A stretch of 64,000 nt of DNA, taken from Tamarix chinensis. Taxonomy: Eukaryota; Streptophyta; Magnoliopsida; Caryophyllales; Tamaricaceae. Shown piece by piece: positions 13,330 through 24,705 of this stretch. The DNA is taken from the NCBI GenBank assembly GCA_030549775.1, contig CM060175.1:98199470-98263469 (forward strand), given 5' to 3'. The position numbers and the translations under genes were made by a program. The notes under the pieces are model-generated. The model saw only the letters and a program-made list of their open reading frames with translations, was not told the DNA's origin and ran no database searches. Position 1 is the stretch's first letter. The number at the start of each line of letters is the position of its first letter.

Positions 13330-13960
13330 TGAACCGTTTTCATGCAAACCCTAAAATTCCACGTGAAACCCTAAATTCAACCATGCAAACCCTAATACCA
13401 CCATTCAATCATCAATTTCACCATGTAAATCCTAATACCACCATACAACTATAATTACCACCATACAAACCTTGATATCATCATACAAACCCTAATACCA
13501 ACATACATCCATTAATACTACCAGGTAAACCCTAGATTCCGTCATACAAAACCATAAATTCAATCCAACCAAAACCAAAGATTCACCCATACCAAACCCT
13601 AAGTTCAAACCATAAAGATTCTTCCATACCAAACCCTAAATTCAAGCCATAAAGATTCTTCCACATAAAATCATAAATTATAATCTCCCAAGGATAACTA
13701 TAAATTGAATTCCCCCAAGCAAATCATAAATTAGATTCCCCCATATAATATCATAAATTACATTTTCCCAAATAACATCATAAATTAGATTATCCCAAAC
13801 AAACCATAAATTCAATTCTCCCATATAACATCATAAATTACATTCTCCCAAATAAAACCATATATTATATTCTCCGCATAAAACCATGAATTATATTCTT
13901 CCACACATAAAATCATACATTAGATTATTCCTTATAAAACCATAAAATTAGGTTAACTCA
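13330..13960. repeat. Degenerate short tandem arrays inside LTR1
   Basis: From 13,330 to about 13,640 a repeat of roughly 25-35 bp carries the phrase ACCATACAAACCCTAAT with many variants. From 13,640 to 13,960 a second array of roughly 30-36 bp carries ACCATAAATTANATTCTCCC-like units. Both are AT-rich and non-coding. Confidence 0.65.
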
Positions 13961-14530
13961 CTTCCCTTAATCAAATTCTTTCCCCATCCTCCTTTTTCAT
14001 CCTTCCTCTCACACAAACCACATCGAATTCCTCACATACACAACACATATCATTATACATAATTAATACACATACCATGCACAACGTTCTTCAACTCCAA
14101 GTCATACCACATATAAAATATTTCATTATAATAAACATTAGATACATAACATGCGAAACACATAATACACATAAGCACATAAAAGACCTTAGCACTCCTT
14201 ACCTAAAACGTCACCGGTCTTGGAGCACGCTCCTACGCCTCCTTAGGGTTTTGACTGATTTTACCTATTATGAGTTAAAAGCTAAAATTAGACTCTCTCC
14301 TATCAAAATAATATTAAAAACTAACGTAATATAAGACTAGGCTTTTGGATAAACTAATAATAACAAAAGTAAAAAAATAATATCAATATTAATATTAATA
14401 AGGTTAATAAAAATAGTGGAAATAATAATATAAAGGCATTACTAAAAAAATAAAGTGAAATAAGGGATTCGGACCCTTTACCAAAATAATAATAAAAAGA
14501 TTATTTGTAAAATAAATAACCCAATTCAGA

Positions 14531-14565
<35 letters not shown>

Positions 14566-14900
14566 TGATGATAATGATAATGATTATGATAATAATAGTA
14601 ATATTATTAACAACACTAATGTTAAAATATTTATATTAATAATAATAAATAATAATAATGGAAATTCGAAATAGAAAATAATAATAATAATTATTATTAT
14701 ACTTATAACATTTTAATATTAATAATCGTAAATATAGAAATAATAAGAAGAAAAATAATAAAATCGAATTAAAATATATTAGGCTTCAGCCCTCAACATA
14801 AATAATAATAAAAATGTTAATACTAATAATAATAATAATGCATATTAAATATAAATATTAAGAATAATAATAGTATTTATATGTAAATAATTGAAATAAA
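14531..14900. repeat. AAT-rich microsatellite region in LTR1
   Basis: An (AAT)n run at about 14,531-14,565 is followed by GAT and AAT variants and by AT-rich low-complexity sequence to about 14,900. A similar run sits at the equivalent place in the related element (19,328-19,450). Confidence 0.8.
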
Positions 14901-15568
14901 ATAATTTAAGGGTTATAAAAATAGGGAAAATAGCTAAGAGGGTCTAGGGTTCAACCAAATGTTGGTGGGGATAGGCGGCACCTGCGGTGGCGCACGGCGG
15001 CGGTGGCGGTGGCCGGAAAAAGAGAGGAAAGAAGGGAAAGTTGCATGCTGGGAATAAGATAGGAAGAATGGAGTTGGAAGTTGGGCTGTTTAAAAATGCC
15101 CAGAGGGAGAGGGACAGAATGAAGGTGGCGGCACAGCCAAAGGTGGCGGCGCACGGCGGCGGCGGTGGTGGCCGAATGGAGGAGAAGAAGGAAGAGAGAG
15201 GAGGAGAGGGAGAAAAAGGAAACTAAAGGTAGGGGAAGGTAGGGAAGGGTCTGAAGCACAATTTGGGAGGTGAAAGAAGCGGCCTTAGCGGCGGAGGAGG
15301 TGGCTAACGGCGGCGCGAAGGGTGGCGGGGCAGAAAACAGGGTTGATCGGGAAGAGAACTTTGCACAGCTGGTACGGCTTGTGCAGCAAGAATCGAAGGG
15401 CGAGACAGATTTGGTTAGATAGAGGGCGGTGCAATGATGACACGGGTGGCAAGAAAGGGCGGCGAAGTTGGCCGGAGACGGAGAATGGGGCGTCTAAAGG
15501 AGAGGCGGTGGCAAGGTCGGATTTCTGGGTTAGGAACCAAAACTCTCAAACCAGGGCTATTACGGGGG

Positions 15569-15576
15569 TATTTATA
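15569..15576 (-). promoter_or_regulatory. TATA box of LTR1
   Basis: The minus strand reads CCTATAAATACCCCC within a GC-rich block (14,950-16,100), a good core-promoter match. The related element has CCTATAAAAGCCCCC at the matching position (20,047-20,054). This gives both elements the same minus-strand orientation. Confidence 0.5.
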
Positions 15577-17616
15577 GGGAAAGTAAGATAGTGTAGGGTT
15601 ATTTAGGCCGGCTAGTAGATAGGGAAGGTAGGGTTCAGGTCGCCGGAGGAGACGTTTGGCCGGCGGCAGCAAATCGGGCCTGGGTGTGCGCAGGAGAGAG
15701 AGAGGGAGGATAGCGCGAGAAAGCTGAGATTTGGTTGGGTTGATGAGGCTACCGAAACAGGGGGAAGATAAAGGAAAGAATATGTAGGTCAAAGGGGCAA
15801 GATCGGCGCCGAAAATCTCGGCTGGGCAGCGGCGGCGACGTTGCAGGTGCTCGACGTCGAACGGGGCTGGGGAAGAAGAAGAAGATGGGGGAAAAGCCGG
15901 GCGGTTCGGGAAAGAGAGAAGAAAAGAAAGGGAGGCAGACCGGGCGGTCGGGCGCGAGGGAGGGTGAGTTAAATGAAACACGGCGTTTAGGGCGTAAAAA
16001 TGATAAAACTCAGCGCTGAGAAGTAAGGCAGAAAGGAGCTGCTACGCGGCGCAGGCTGGGCTACGCCGAAGGAAGGAGGGCGGGAAAAAAAAACTGGGCC
16101 GTGGGAGGGGCAGGCCCAAACGGGAAGGAGAGGAAAAAGAAAAAGAAAGAAAGAAAAGGAAAAAGGAAAAGGGAAAAATAATTAGTTTTGGTATTTAAGT
16201 TAATTAAAATATTTGGGATATTAAAAAAAATAATAATAATATTTGAATAAAATAATATTTAAATCCTATTTTAATCTAAATTAGGATTTTTAAAAGATTT
16301 TCCATAAATTCCTTTTTGATTAGCAAAATACTCTAATTTTCTCCAATTAAATTATTTATAAAATTATTATTAATTTAAAACTATTTTCTCATTCTTATTT
16401 TAAATAAAATAATTTATTTAATTAATTTTCAAAATAAAATGCTTAATTAGCTAAAATACCCAAATTCTCTTCTAATAAAAATACTTATAAATTTCTTCTT
16501 GATTTGCCCTAATTAATTCAATTTAAAAATAATTTATTTAAATAATTCTTATAATAAATATCCTTTAAATGTAGTTTATAAAATTTGAAATTTTCGGGGC
16601 ATTTCAGCCATAACATCTTTGTTTGATTTTGTATTGAGCTTATTTTTGATGCATTGGAAATATAACATCATGTTTGGATTTTCAAGTCTTTATTTCTTTT
16701 CATACTTTGAGCCCTCGCATTTGCTTCTCTTTTGTTCCAACTATTGCGTTTTAGCTCCTTTTGATCCCATATTCTTGAAATAACTACAAAATATGATCAA
16801 GAGTAGTAAACAAGAACAAGTTGACTAAATTATAAAAAAATCATCATATAATCACATTAAATCTTCATGTTAAAGTCCATATGATTGGCATAATTCATGC
16901 CTATTATAAACCAGTTATAATTCCTCTTTTAGTGACCACACAATTTCTTGTTAGTAAGATAGTTTGTTCGCCCACACTATAATACACCCAAAATTCACAG
17001 TTGTAAAATTTCATTTGTGCATAAAACCACACACTAAAAATAAGGGGTGCTACCACCGTAATCGGCACAAGATTAACCCCCGGCCAATCTCATACCGACT
17101 ACAAGGCTAGAAAATTTTAAAGTTACTAATGTAGGTAATTAATAAAACCACAAGACTTCCAACACTCATAAATAAAACAGAGTGCGCAATTGTCAGATTT
17201 AATACAAAAGTAGAAAGTGAATACAAAAATGCTCCTATGGGGAAAATAAAACGGTAAATAAAACCATAAGAATTTCAGATAAAGGTAAGTCTGAATAACA
17301 CCCTCTTAGACCCGACGATAAGTATAGCAGGCCATCACTCAGTCCCGCCCAAAGTATCGTAGGCATCGAATTCATCACAGACATCATCTCCTAGCTCCAC
17401 AAACTCAGGAGGGGTCACTGCTCGTGGAAATGAGCAGCACCCATGAAATGTGTGATCAGTATGCTATGTACTGAGTAAGGTAATCATATGGATAAGACCA
17501 TGCAAACATAAAAAGGCAGATGATGCTTGTAATATTTCATTCAGATTTACAGGCATCATTAAGACATAGGTCATTAACTTTATCTTTACACATCTCTCGA
17601 ATTATATCCACGTATG

Positions 17617-18060
17617 TACGGGAACCTCAATATTATAGCCGGTGGACCGGAAATGATACTCTAAGGTAAAATGCACATGGGCACTATTATAGTTGGTGGA
17701 CCGGAAATGATACTCTAAGGTAAAATAAGCTTGGCCACTATTATAGCTGGTGGACCAGAAATCATCCCAACGTGGCCCTGACTCACTTGGTATTCTATTA
17801 TAAGTAGTTATTGTCTTTGTCATGATTTATTACCATACAAGGTTTGGTTTATCAAACTCAAAACCTTCACTATTATAGCAAGTGGACCGGAAACTATACT
17901 CTAGGGCAAAATGGGCTTAATCACTATTTTAGTCGGTGGACCAAAATACACTCTAGGACAAGAAGACTCATGGTCACTATTATAGTCGGTGGACCGAAAA
18001 ACACTCTAACCTAGGTCAACTCGATAATCTTTCACTTTAAGTAGTTAGTATTTTACTTGT
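17617..18060. repeat. Three-plus-three tandem repeat in LTR2
   Basis: Units of CACTATTATAGYYGGTGGAC recur at about 17,630, 17,682, 17,736 and again at about 17,867, 17,922, 17,974. Each triplet is followed by a linker containing AAGTAGTTA. This is the diverged counterpart of 12,628-12,975, but the spacer hairpins of LTR1 are not kept here. Confidence 0.8.
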
Positions 18061-19327
18061 ATCTTATTCCACACGTAACCCCAACCAGACATACATGCCC
18101 TCAATGGACTCCCGACTTATATCTTAGACTTCCTGAATGACCTGGTCCCATATCTTAGGACCTCTACACTCCCCAGGACTCCAAGGCCTTTGGTGCCCCT
18201 TTTCCCTACTCAACATGCTCTCCAAATCGCCCCATACATGGAGTTCTAGGCCCACTTTTCCATCTCTCCACCTTAGCTCACCATCATCCACTAGGGCTTA
18301 CCCTTAGAAACTCTAATATGGCCTATGTGGCCCTAACCTCTGTTTATCTTACATGGTCCATGCTCCCTTCATTTCCAACACCATCACTCCACTCAACCCA
18401 CACCCAAAATTATAACCTTACTTCTCATCTTTCACATATGCTAATAAAAACCCTAGTTGGCCACCCCAAACCTAGTACTTCTCCTTCCTTTTTACACCAT
18501 CCCTTCATCCACACACTCCACCCTTCTTTCCACTTGACTCATTCCCCTTCATAAGGCACCCTCCTAGTCTTAATCCTTACTCCAACCACTCACCATCACT
18601 CTCTCCACACACTCCCCCCCACTTAGGGCTTTTCCCATAAACCATAGCTAAGCCTCTCATGCACACTTCTACCAACCCACGTACTATTTTTCACCTATGG
18701 ACTCCAATCACTCAAAATACTCTTCCCTCACCATGCTTAACTCTTAAAACATCTTTTCCCACACAAATGTTACCCCCATACAAAGGCTAACCACCCCATT
18801 CAAGCTTTACACTTCCCATACAAGATTTACCCTAACCCTATATTTTATTTCTATAATCCCTTTACTTTGTTACCCATGAATCATAAGGTACTCAGGCTTT
18901 TTCTTACTTCTTCCTAATCACTCCAACATCTTTATTTCTTTTAGCTCCCCACAACATCAACATACCACATAAGGACTCCTAACATGCATGTCATATTAGG
19001 GCATATCATAAAATACAAGTCATATCACCCATATCACACATCTCATAGCACATACATCACTTACCTTAGCTCCATGCATAGCAAGATGCACTACATGTAT
19101 TTTAGTCTATACTCACATATAGTACAAGCACATATCCAAAACACCCATGAACACATAAAACATACAATTTAGCCTTAAACACATCCTTACCTAATAAGAC
19201 ACCGGGCTTGGAGCACTAATCCCACGCCTCCTTAAGGGAAGCGTTTGGTTCATCTATAAGAATGGAACACTAATATTAACTTCCCTCTTACTCCTTTTTA
19301 TTTTATTAACTAAATATTAGTGAAAAG

Positions 19328-19340
19328 ACTAATAATAATA

Positions 19341-19372
<32 letters not shown>

Positions 19373-19450
19373 AATAATAATAATAATAATAAGAGTAATA
19401 ATAATGATGATAATATCAATATTAATATTAATAATAATAATAATGATAAG
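19328..19450. repeat. GAT/AAT microsatellite in LTR2
   Basis: A run of GAT triplets at about 19,340-19,372 passes into AAT triplets, then AT-rich sequence. It lies at the position equivalent to the microsatellite in LTR1. Confidence 0.85.
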
Positions 19451-20046
19451 ATTAATAATAGCAAATATGTAAAATAAATTATACTTAAATAAAAACAAGG
19501 GTTAGATGCATCATTGCCGGTGTAAGGGTGGTGGAGGTGGTGGTGATCAGAAAGGTAAGATTTTGGGGTTGGAAAAAAGGGGGAAGTAGTGGTTGTGAGG
19601 TCGTAGGGTTCCTAGATCAGAGGGGGTTATAGTGGTGGTGCTAGTATGTCACGACGGCAACGGTGGTAGTATCCAAATGTGGAGGAGAGGGAAGGAGGGG
19701 GGGGGAAAGGAAAGGGAGGGTATGGGGAGGTAAGGGGAAGAATTCTAGGCAGCGAGGGAGGTAGTGGTGGTGGTGGTTGTGGTGGAGGAAGAGGCATAGG
19801 GCAGCATAAGGGGCTACAAAAGGGTACAAAGGATAGCTCAACCTGCCCACTTTGTATGAGTAGGGAGAGCATAGGAGGGAGAGTTAGAGGTGGGGAGGGT
19901 CTCATTTGGTAGAGGGTGGTGAAGGGAAGAGGGTGGGTGGAATTTTGGATGGTGGTGGTGGTTGTGGTTGTGTCTGAAGGGGCGGCAGGAAGGGATTTTA
20001 GGAGCTTCTGGGTAGAGGAAAAAGAAGAGGAAGGAGGGTGAGGGGG

Positions 20047-20054
20047 CTTTTATA
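20047..20054 (-). promoter_or_regulatory. TATA box of LTR2
   Basis: The minus strand reads CCTATAAAAGCCCCC in a GC-rich context, matching the TATA position in LTR1. The G-rich plus strand around it (19,500-20,600) generates long proline-rich minus frames that I do not regard as genes. Confidence 0.45.
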
Positions 20055-20984
20055 GGCAACGAATGGAGAAGAAGATAAAGGGGATGAGGACAAAGGAGTG
20101 GGAAGGGAAGGCAGCTGCCAGCCAATGGTGGCAGGCCGGTGTAGGATTGTAGGGTGCAGTCTCGCAAGTTGTAGGGGGGAAAAGGGAGGAAGAGGGGGCA
20201 TGCAAGAGGGTTGTGCAGGGGGAGGGTTTGATCTAAAATGGAAAAGGAAGGGATTAGGGAAAGAGGGAGAGGTAAAAGTGAGTGATGCAGGTGTAGAGGA
20301 GGTGGAATTGTAGGCGTAGGATCGACAGGTAGGGTGAAGGAAAAAAGAAGTAGAAAGGGCGGTTGGGTGGGGGAGAAAAGAATAGGGGGACGGGTTGGCC
20401 CACGCGTGAGTGAGAAGGAGAAAGGAAGGGGGTTGTTGGGATGGCCCAACCCGAGAGGAAAAAGGAGAGAAAAAAAAAGAAAGAAGAAGGGAGGTGGGCT
20501 TGATGAGCGAGAAAGGGAGGGATGGAAGAGGAGAAGTGGGTTGGGCGGCCTAAATGAGGATGAAAAGAGGAAAAGGGAAAAAGGAGAAGGAAAAAGGAAA
20601 AATAAAAATAAAATTATTTTTAAAATGGGATATTTAATTATTTAGATGGATAAATTATTTTAATAAATTAATTTGTTGAAAATTTAAGATATTAATTTAA
20701 GAGTATAATTTTAGTAAAGCATGAGTTTGGAAAATTATTTAAATAAAACGAGTATGATAAAATAACAAAATATTTATTTTAATTTATCAAATAATCATAT
20801 CCATTTTTAAAATCATAAGTCTATAAAAAATTAAATTAATAATTTAAAATTTAAATTATCCCCAAATAAGGATTAATCATTAAATTTTAGGTCTTAAATT
20901 TTTTGGGTATTATACACACCCGGCTCTCCATAATGAACAAAAGCCATAGCAATACAAGATAATCACAATAAGATACCACACCTA

Positions 20985-21280
20985 TAACACAAGATCAGGA
21001 TACATCGAAGGGGCTTCTTCGAAGATACCACATGCACCACATATCGAGTGCACTTGCCACAAAAATTGGGATACCACACCCACCACACATGATCAAAGTA
21101 CACCAAGGGAGCTTGTACTGGGAGACCTCACCCACCACACCTTGAATGTCTCTGCCACAAGGGCTAAACAAATTAGGATACCACACCCGCCTAAACAATA
21201 GACAATACGAAGTGTCAGGGGGCTTGTACTGGAATACCTCATTCACCCATACTAAACACCGATGCCATGCCACCCTACCG
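20985..21280. repeat. Tandem repeat of about 110 bp in LTR3
   Basis: About three diverged units share the phrases GATACCACACCC, GGGRGCTTGTACTGG and YGCCACAA (for example near 21,066, 21,105 and 21,177-21,226). No coding potential is apparent. Confidence 0.6.
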
Positions 21281-22968
21281 TAGTATAATACTATACCTCA
21301 AAGATATGCACATACCCCCTACCAACCGCAAACCGAAAGAGAAGAAAATAGGTACTAAGTGAAAGATATAACCCGAGGACGACCCACCCACTAACTTTTA
21401 GTAGATACCCCAAGAGCCGGAGAAAAATTCTCAAAAGAAATCTTAAGCCATTAGTTTATGTATATGTGATAACACAAATCACAACAAGTCCACACATAAC
21501 CAATTAGTTTGAGGAACCGATTGACTGGTCTAGGTAAAACACAACCCAGACTTGCAAAACATACACCAAATTTTACCACACTTTATCATATTAATCCTAA
21601 CATGCTTCTATGTCAAACCACACATAAAAATAAAAGCTTCACACATAGAATCACATGGTGATATACACACTTAACCAAATCATGCTCAACAATCAATTTT
21701 CATTCTTGAAATCAGGAAACTCATAATACTTACTTAGAAAGGATTATAGCTCAAGCTCATGCTATAGAGCACAATTAAATCATACTCATATAAACACTAA
21801 AAGATGGAACCCCAATATACTATATAAACCTAATTATGTTAAAGATAAGAATGTCTTACCTTTAAGCAATTATTCTAGCACAAAACTCCTACTAGATAAC
21901 CTATCTAGCAGGACTTTAATTCCTAAGAGAATCAAAGTAAAAAAAAACATTAAAAATCCTCTTCCAAAACTTCATTAAAACTAAGAAAATCATAATGAGA
22001 GGAACACAAAACACCACCTTTAGATTCAAAATAGGGTGTTAAAAAAGAAGCTGAATTATCTAACTTTTCTCAACCTTAATTCTTCCTTGCTTAAGGAAAG
22101 CAAGAGATAACTAAAACCACTATTAGAAGAAGAGAAAGGAACACAATTCTTGCACAAATAAAAGGAGAAAACCAAAGAGGATCTCTGTTTTTCTCAACAA
22201 AAGGAAGAAGAGAGTAAAAATGGAAAGGTGTTCAATACTTAGTGAGATTTTCCCAATAAGAAGGGAAAAGAGAGCAAGAACACAAATGTGAAATGAAAGT
22301 ATGTTAGCAGAATGAGTGGTATAGGAGCAACTAGTCAACATCACCAAAGAAAGGGAGGGATGAGACAGGTGAGGTTGAGTGTGGGAAAGATAAGAAGAGT
22401 AGGATGACTTGATAGGGTGGTGAGGGGTTGAGTACAGTCGGAGATGGGTATGCAAGTGGGTTGGCAAGTCAAGGGAGAGTCCCCAACATCAATATACACT
22501 ACCCCAGCTGCTAGAATAGAGAAGGAGAGGTGAGGGGAAAAGGAGAAGAGAGGCTTACCTTCAAATGTGGCTTTTTGGGAAACTTTTACTAATTAAAATT
22601 ATGTAATTATTCAATTGATATGAAAATAATACTAGAAAACTAAAACATGCTTATTAGCATAATTGAATTCAAATAAGAAGTTTTTTATAATCATTGGAGA
22701 GAAATTCGAATCAAAATAAAAATGGATCTAAAATCATAGGCAAACTAGTTGATTGATTTTAACAAATCAGTCGACTGGTTTGTCAAGAATAAGAATATAA
22801 ATTTTCTTAGTGCACCAATCGATCTGTTATGCAAACCAGTCAATTGGTATACCTAAATTTTATATTTTTGTTATAATTTCAATCCCAATTCAAAACTAAA
22901 ACTCATTTATTTTATATCAACATAATTCTACATATAATTTGAAGGATTTTATGACAGGTTATTACACA

Positions 22969-23119
22969 AACCTCTTTATCTTTAGAAGAAGCAACTCTAG
23001 GTGACTCTAGGTGAGTATAATACCTTCACTCAAAAGAAGAAATCAACAAGATTATGGATACTATTATTAGATATTAAATTAAAGAAATAAAAAAATAACA
23101 CCTTAATAATAACAATAAA
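22969..23119. other. Junction between LTR3 and the hAT remnant
   Basis: Short AT-rich sequence with a duplicated CTCTAGGTGA motif (about 22,995-23,012). I see no coding similarity. It may contain the lost end of the hAT gene. Confidence 0.4.
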
Positions 23120-24640
23120 TAAGGTTACCTTGGGTTCAATGAGTATGCTAAACAATAAAGGAGTATATTACTTTTGATCCAAAAAGCTGTGAGTATGGTA
23201 TATACCACTTGAAAGAAAGAAGGCACTTCTCCAATCTTTTTACATTCATGCTTATAAATGGCATTTCTCACTTCATCAATCATTATATCCCACATTTCAT
23301 AAATAAGTTAAAGGATTGGTTTATCGGCATCACACTCTCTAATCATATGGTAAATAGGTCGTATAAACTCAAGAATATAATCAACCTTCTCCCACCATAA
23401 ATCATTAAACAATTTTTCCTTCACAAACCTTGATTTTCCAATATTATCATCTTTATAAGAAAACCAGCCTTCATTAATCAACATAGCTTGAAGAATATAT
23501 TTTATAAGCTTCGTTCTCTTTAATGTAAAAACAACCTAAACAAAATGAGTATCAAAAACTGTAAGCAACTTTAGAGAGAGAAAAAAAACTATTGAAGATG
23601 GATAATCTCATGAAATGCATCATTATAAGATTCTTGATTGAAATAGTATCTCCATGAATATCACTTATCCAATAATACTCCTCATACGTCTCAACGTTAT
23701 TGTCCACATTTCTTGCAACACAAATATTTTTTAAAGCAAGGTCAAGAGTATGAACAACGCATGGAGTCCAATAAATATGAGGATAAATTTGTTCAATGAT
23801 CTCACCGGCCGCTTTACAATTTAAGGCATTATTAGTGATAACTTGTACAACATTCTAATAACCCACATCATCAATAACTTCTTTCAACGATTTAGAAACA
23901 AAGTTTTTGTCTTTGATCTCACCCGAAGCATCAACTGTCTTTAAAAACATAGGATCTATATCACATATTGCAATAAAATTTATTAATCATCTTCTTTGTG
24001 TGTCACTCCAACCATCAGACACAATAGTAACACCCATTTCCCTACATATCTTCTTGATCGGTTCTAATAATCTCTCTATGTTTGATTTTTCTTGTTGAAG
24101 TAACATTTTTCTCAAATGATTATAACTTGGTGAACCATAACCAGGTAAACTATGGCTAGAAACAAAAGCAAAAGCTTCCACACAAAAAAAAATTTCTAGC
24201 CAAATTAAATATAACACTGCCAATACAAAACATTCTAGCAATCAATGCATCTAATTGAGAGTGCATTTGATTACTAAAAGCTTTATCTATAGGATTCATC
24301 TCACTCACTTTCCTTTTCTTCAATAAAGACATATCCATTCTCGAATTATACATGCTTGAATTAGGTAAAGGAACATTCTTTGGTAGCATCTCTTTAACTC
24401 TTTTCAAAGCTTTTTTTTTCTAAATTTACCATCTCAATCTTGTCCTCCGCCCTCAGTTTCTTACAAGTTACAATACATTTATTAGGAATATTCAACAAAT
24501 GAGCTCTCACCCTTTTATAGCTTCCTTGCTTTGTTTGATTACAAAAATTATAAGTCCAATAAATAGTTCCTCCTCCACTAGTTTTCTCTCCTTTAATAAT
24601 ATAATTCCAAATAGGATTATCATTTACATTTGTAGAAGAT
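23120..24640 (-). pseudogene. Decayed hAT transposase (BED finger and DUF659-type)
   Basis: Reading the minus strand from about 24,640, a BED-finger segment comes first (WNYIIKGEKTSGGG, YNFCNQTKQGSYKRVRAHLL), then FVEAFAF-like and SHSLPGYGSPSYNHLRKMLL with VTIVSDGWSDTQRR (24,000-24,240). A DUF659-like block follows (ALNCKAAGEIIEQIYPHIYW, TPCVVHTLDLALKNICVARN, 23,690-23,830), then WWEKVDYILEFIRPIYHMIR and SLNPR near 23,130-23,400. The usual C-terminal hATC dimerisation segment is missing. Stops and frame changes break it, so it is not functional. Confidence 0.8.
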
Positions 24641-24705
24641 ACACTAGCACTCGTAGAACCCTTTTAACTATTACCATAGCTAGAAGTCATAATACATTTC
24701 AACCA

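Larger units (their letters stand above)
11927..16606 (-). mobile_element. 4.68-kb solo LTR-like element (Tekay/Del-type), 'LTR1'
   Basis: The insertion begins TGTAACACCCCAAAATT and ends AAATTTTCGGGGCATTTCA or close to it, so it runs TG...CA with extended inverted ends. A 5-bp GCCAT duplication flanks it (11,922-11,926 and 16,607-16,611). The other Athila LTR has the empty site at about 1326-1332. A 5-bp duplication, TG/CA ends, a minus-strand TATA box (15,569-15,576) and no internal gag/pol suggest a solo long LTR. The ends resemble the TGTxACxxCCC type seen in Tekay/Del chromoviruses. A TIR transposon with a longer duplication (up to 11 bp fit) is the alternative. Confidence 0.6.
846..16905 (-). 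mobile_element. Degenerate Athila/Tat-like Ty3/gypsy retrotransposon carrying nested insertions
   Basis: The two ends, 846-1620 plus 3746-3806 and 11441-11926 plus 16607-16905, are diverged direct repeats of about 0.8 kb once insertions are removed; I read them as the LTRs. On the minus strand the 5' LTR is at the right and the order is gag, protease, RT, RNase H, integrase, which is Ty3/gypsy order. Protein signatures match the Athila/Tat group, for example LVKVDKFIFPVDFVV in protease and the ...KHFLGGNP-type pol tail. Stops and frameshifts occur throughout, and the LTRs have visibly diverged, so it is an old dead copy. The outer boundaries are approximate and I found no convincing target duplication. 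Confidence 0.8.
11441..16905 (-). repeat. 5' LTR of the Athila-like element, split by a 4.7-kb insertion
   Basis: 11,441-11,926 and 16,607-16,905 align collinearly with 846-1620 plus 3746-3806. Landmarks shared by both copies include ATCAAGAGATGGAAGATTG and TTTATATAGACATAA. The minus-strand transcription start should lie in this LTR. Its right end coincides with the start of the next element at about 16,904. Confidence 0.7.
16978..20914 (-). mobile_element. 3.94-kb solo LTR-like element ('LTR2') nested in LTR3
   Basis: It starts TATAATACACCCAAAATT and ends TTTTTTGGGTATTATA, matching LTR1 ends with changes. CACAC flanks both sides (16,973-16,977 and 20,915-20,919). Inside, in the same order as LTR1, are a TGTACTGAGTAAGGT box (17,467-17,485), a three-plus-three tandem repeat, an AAT/GAT microsatellite, a shared CTTGGAGCAC...CGCCTCCTTA block (19,208-19,235 versus 14,219-14,246) and a GC-rich block with a TATA box. 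The TG terminus is degraded to TA. Confidence 0.6.
16904..22968 (-). mobile_element. Third long LTR-like element ('LTR3'), interrupted by LTR2
   Basis: The left end (TTATAAACCAGTTATAATTCC, about 16,905) and the right end (GGATTTTATGACAGGTTATT...CACA to 22,968) are imperfect inverted matches, as in LTR1 and LTR2. After removing LTR2 about 2.1 kb remains. It starts with tandem repeats (about 20,985-21,280) and contains a pyrimidine-rich minus-strand stretch (22,120-22,470), the same order as in its relatives. No gag/pol is present. I infer family membership from ends and layout only. Confidence 0.4.

Noticed and set aside
15415..15981. 188-aa proline/serine-rich minus frame
   Set aside because: It lies in the GC-skewed promoter block of LTR1. 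The equivalent block in LTR2 encodes a different proline-rich text, so the open frame reflects composition.
19838..20449. 203-aa proline/leucine-rich minus frame
   Set aside because: Low-complexity translation of a G-rich strand in LTR2, with overlapping open frames on both strands.
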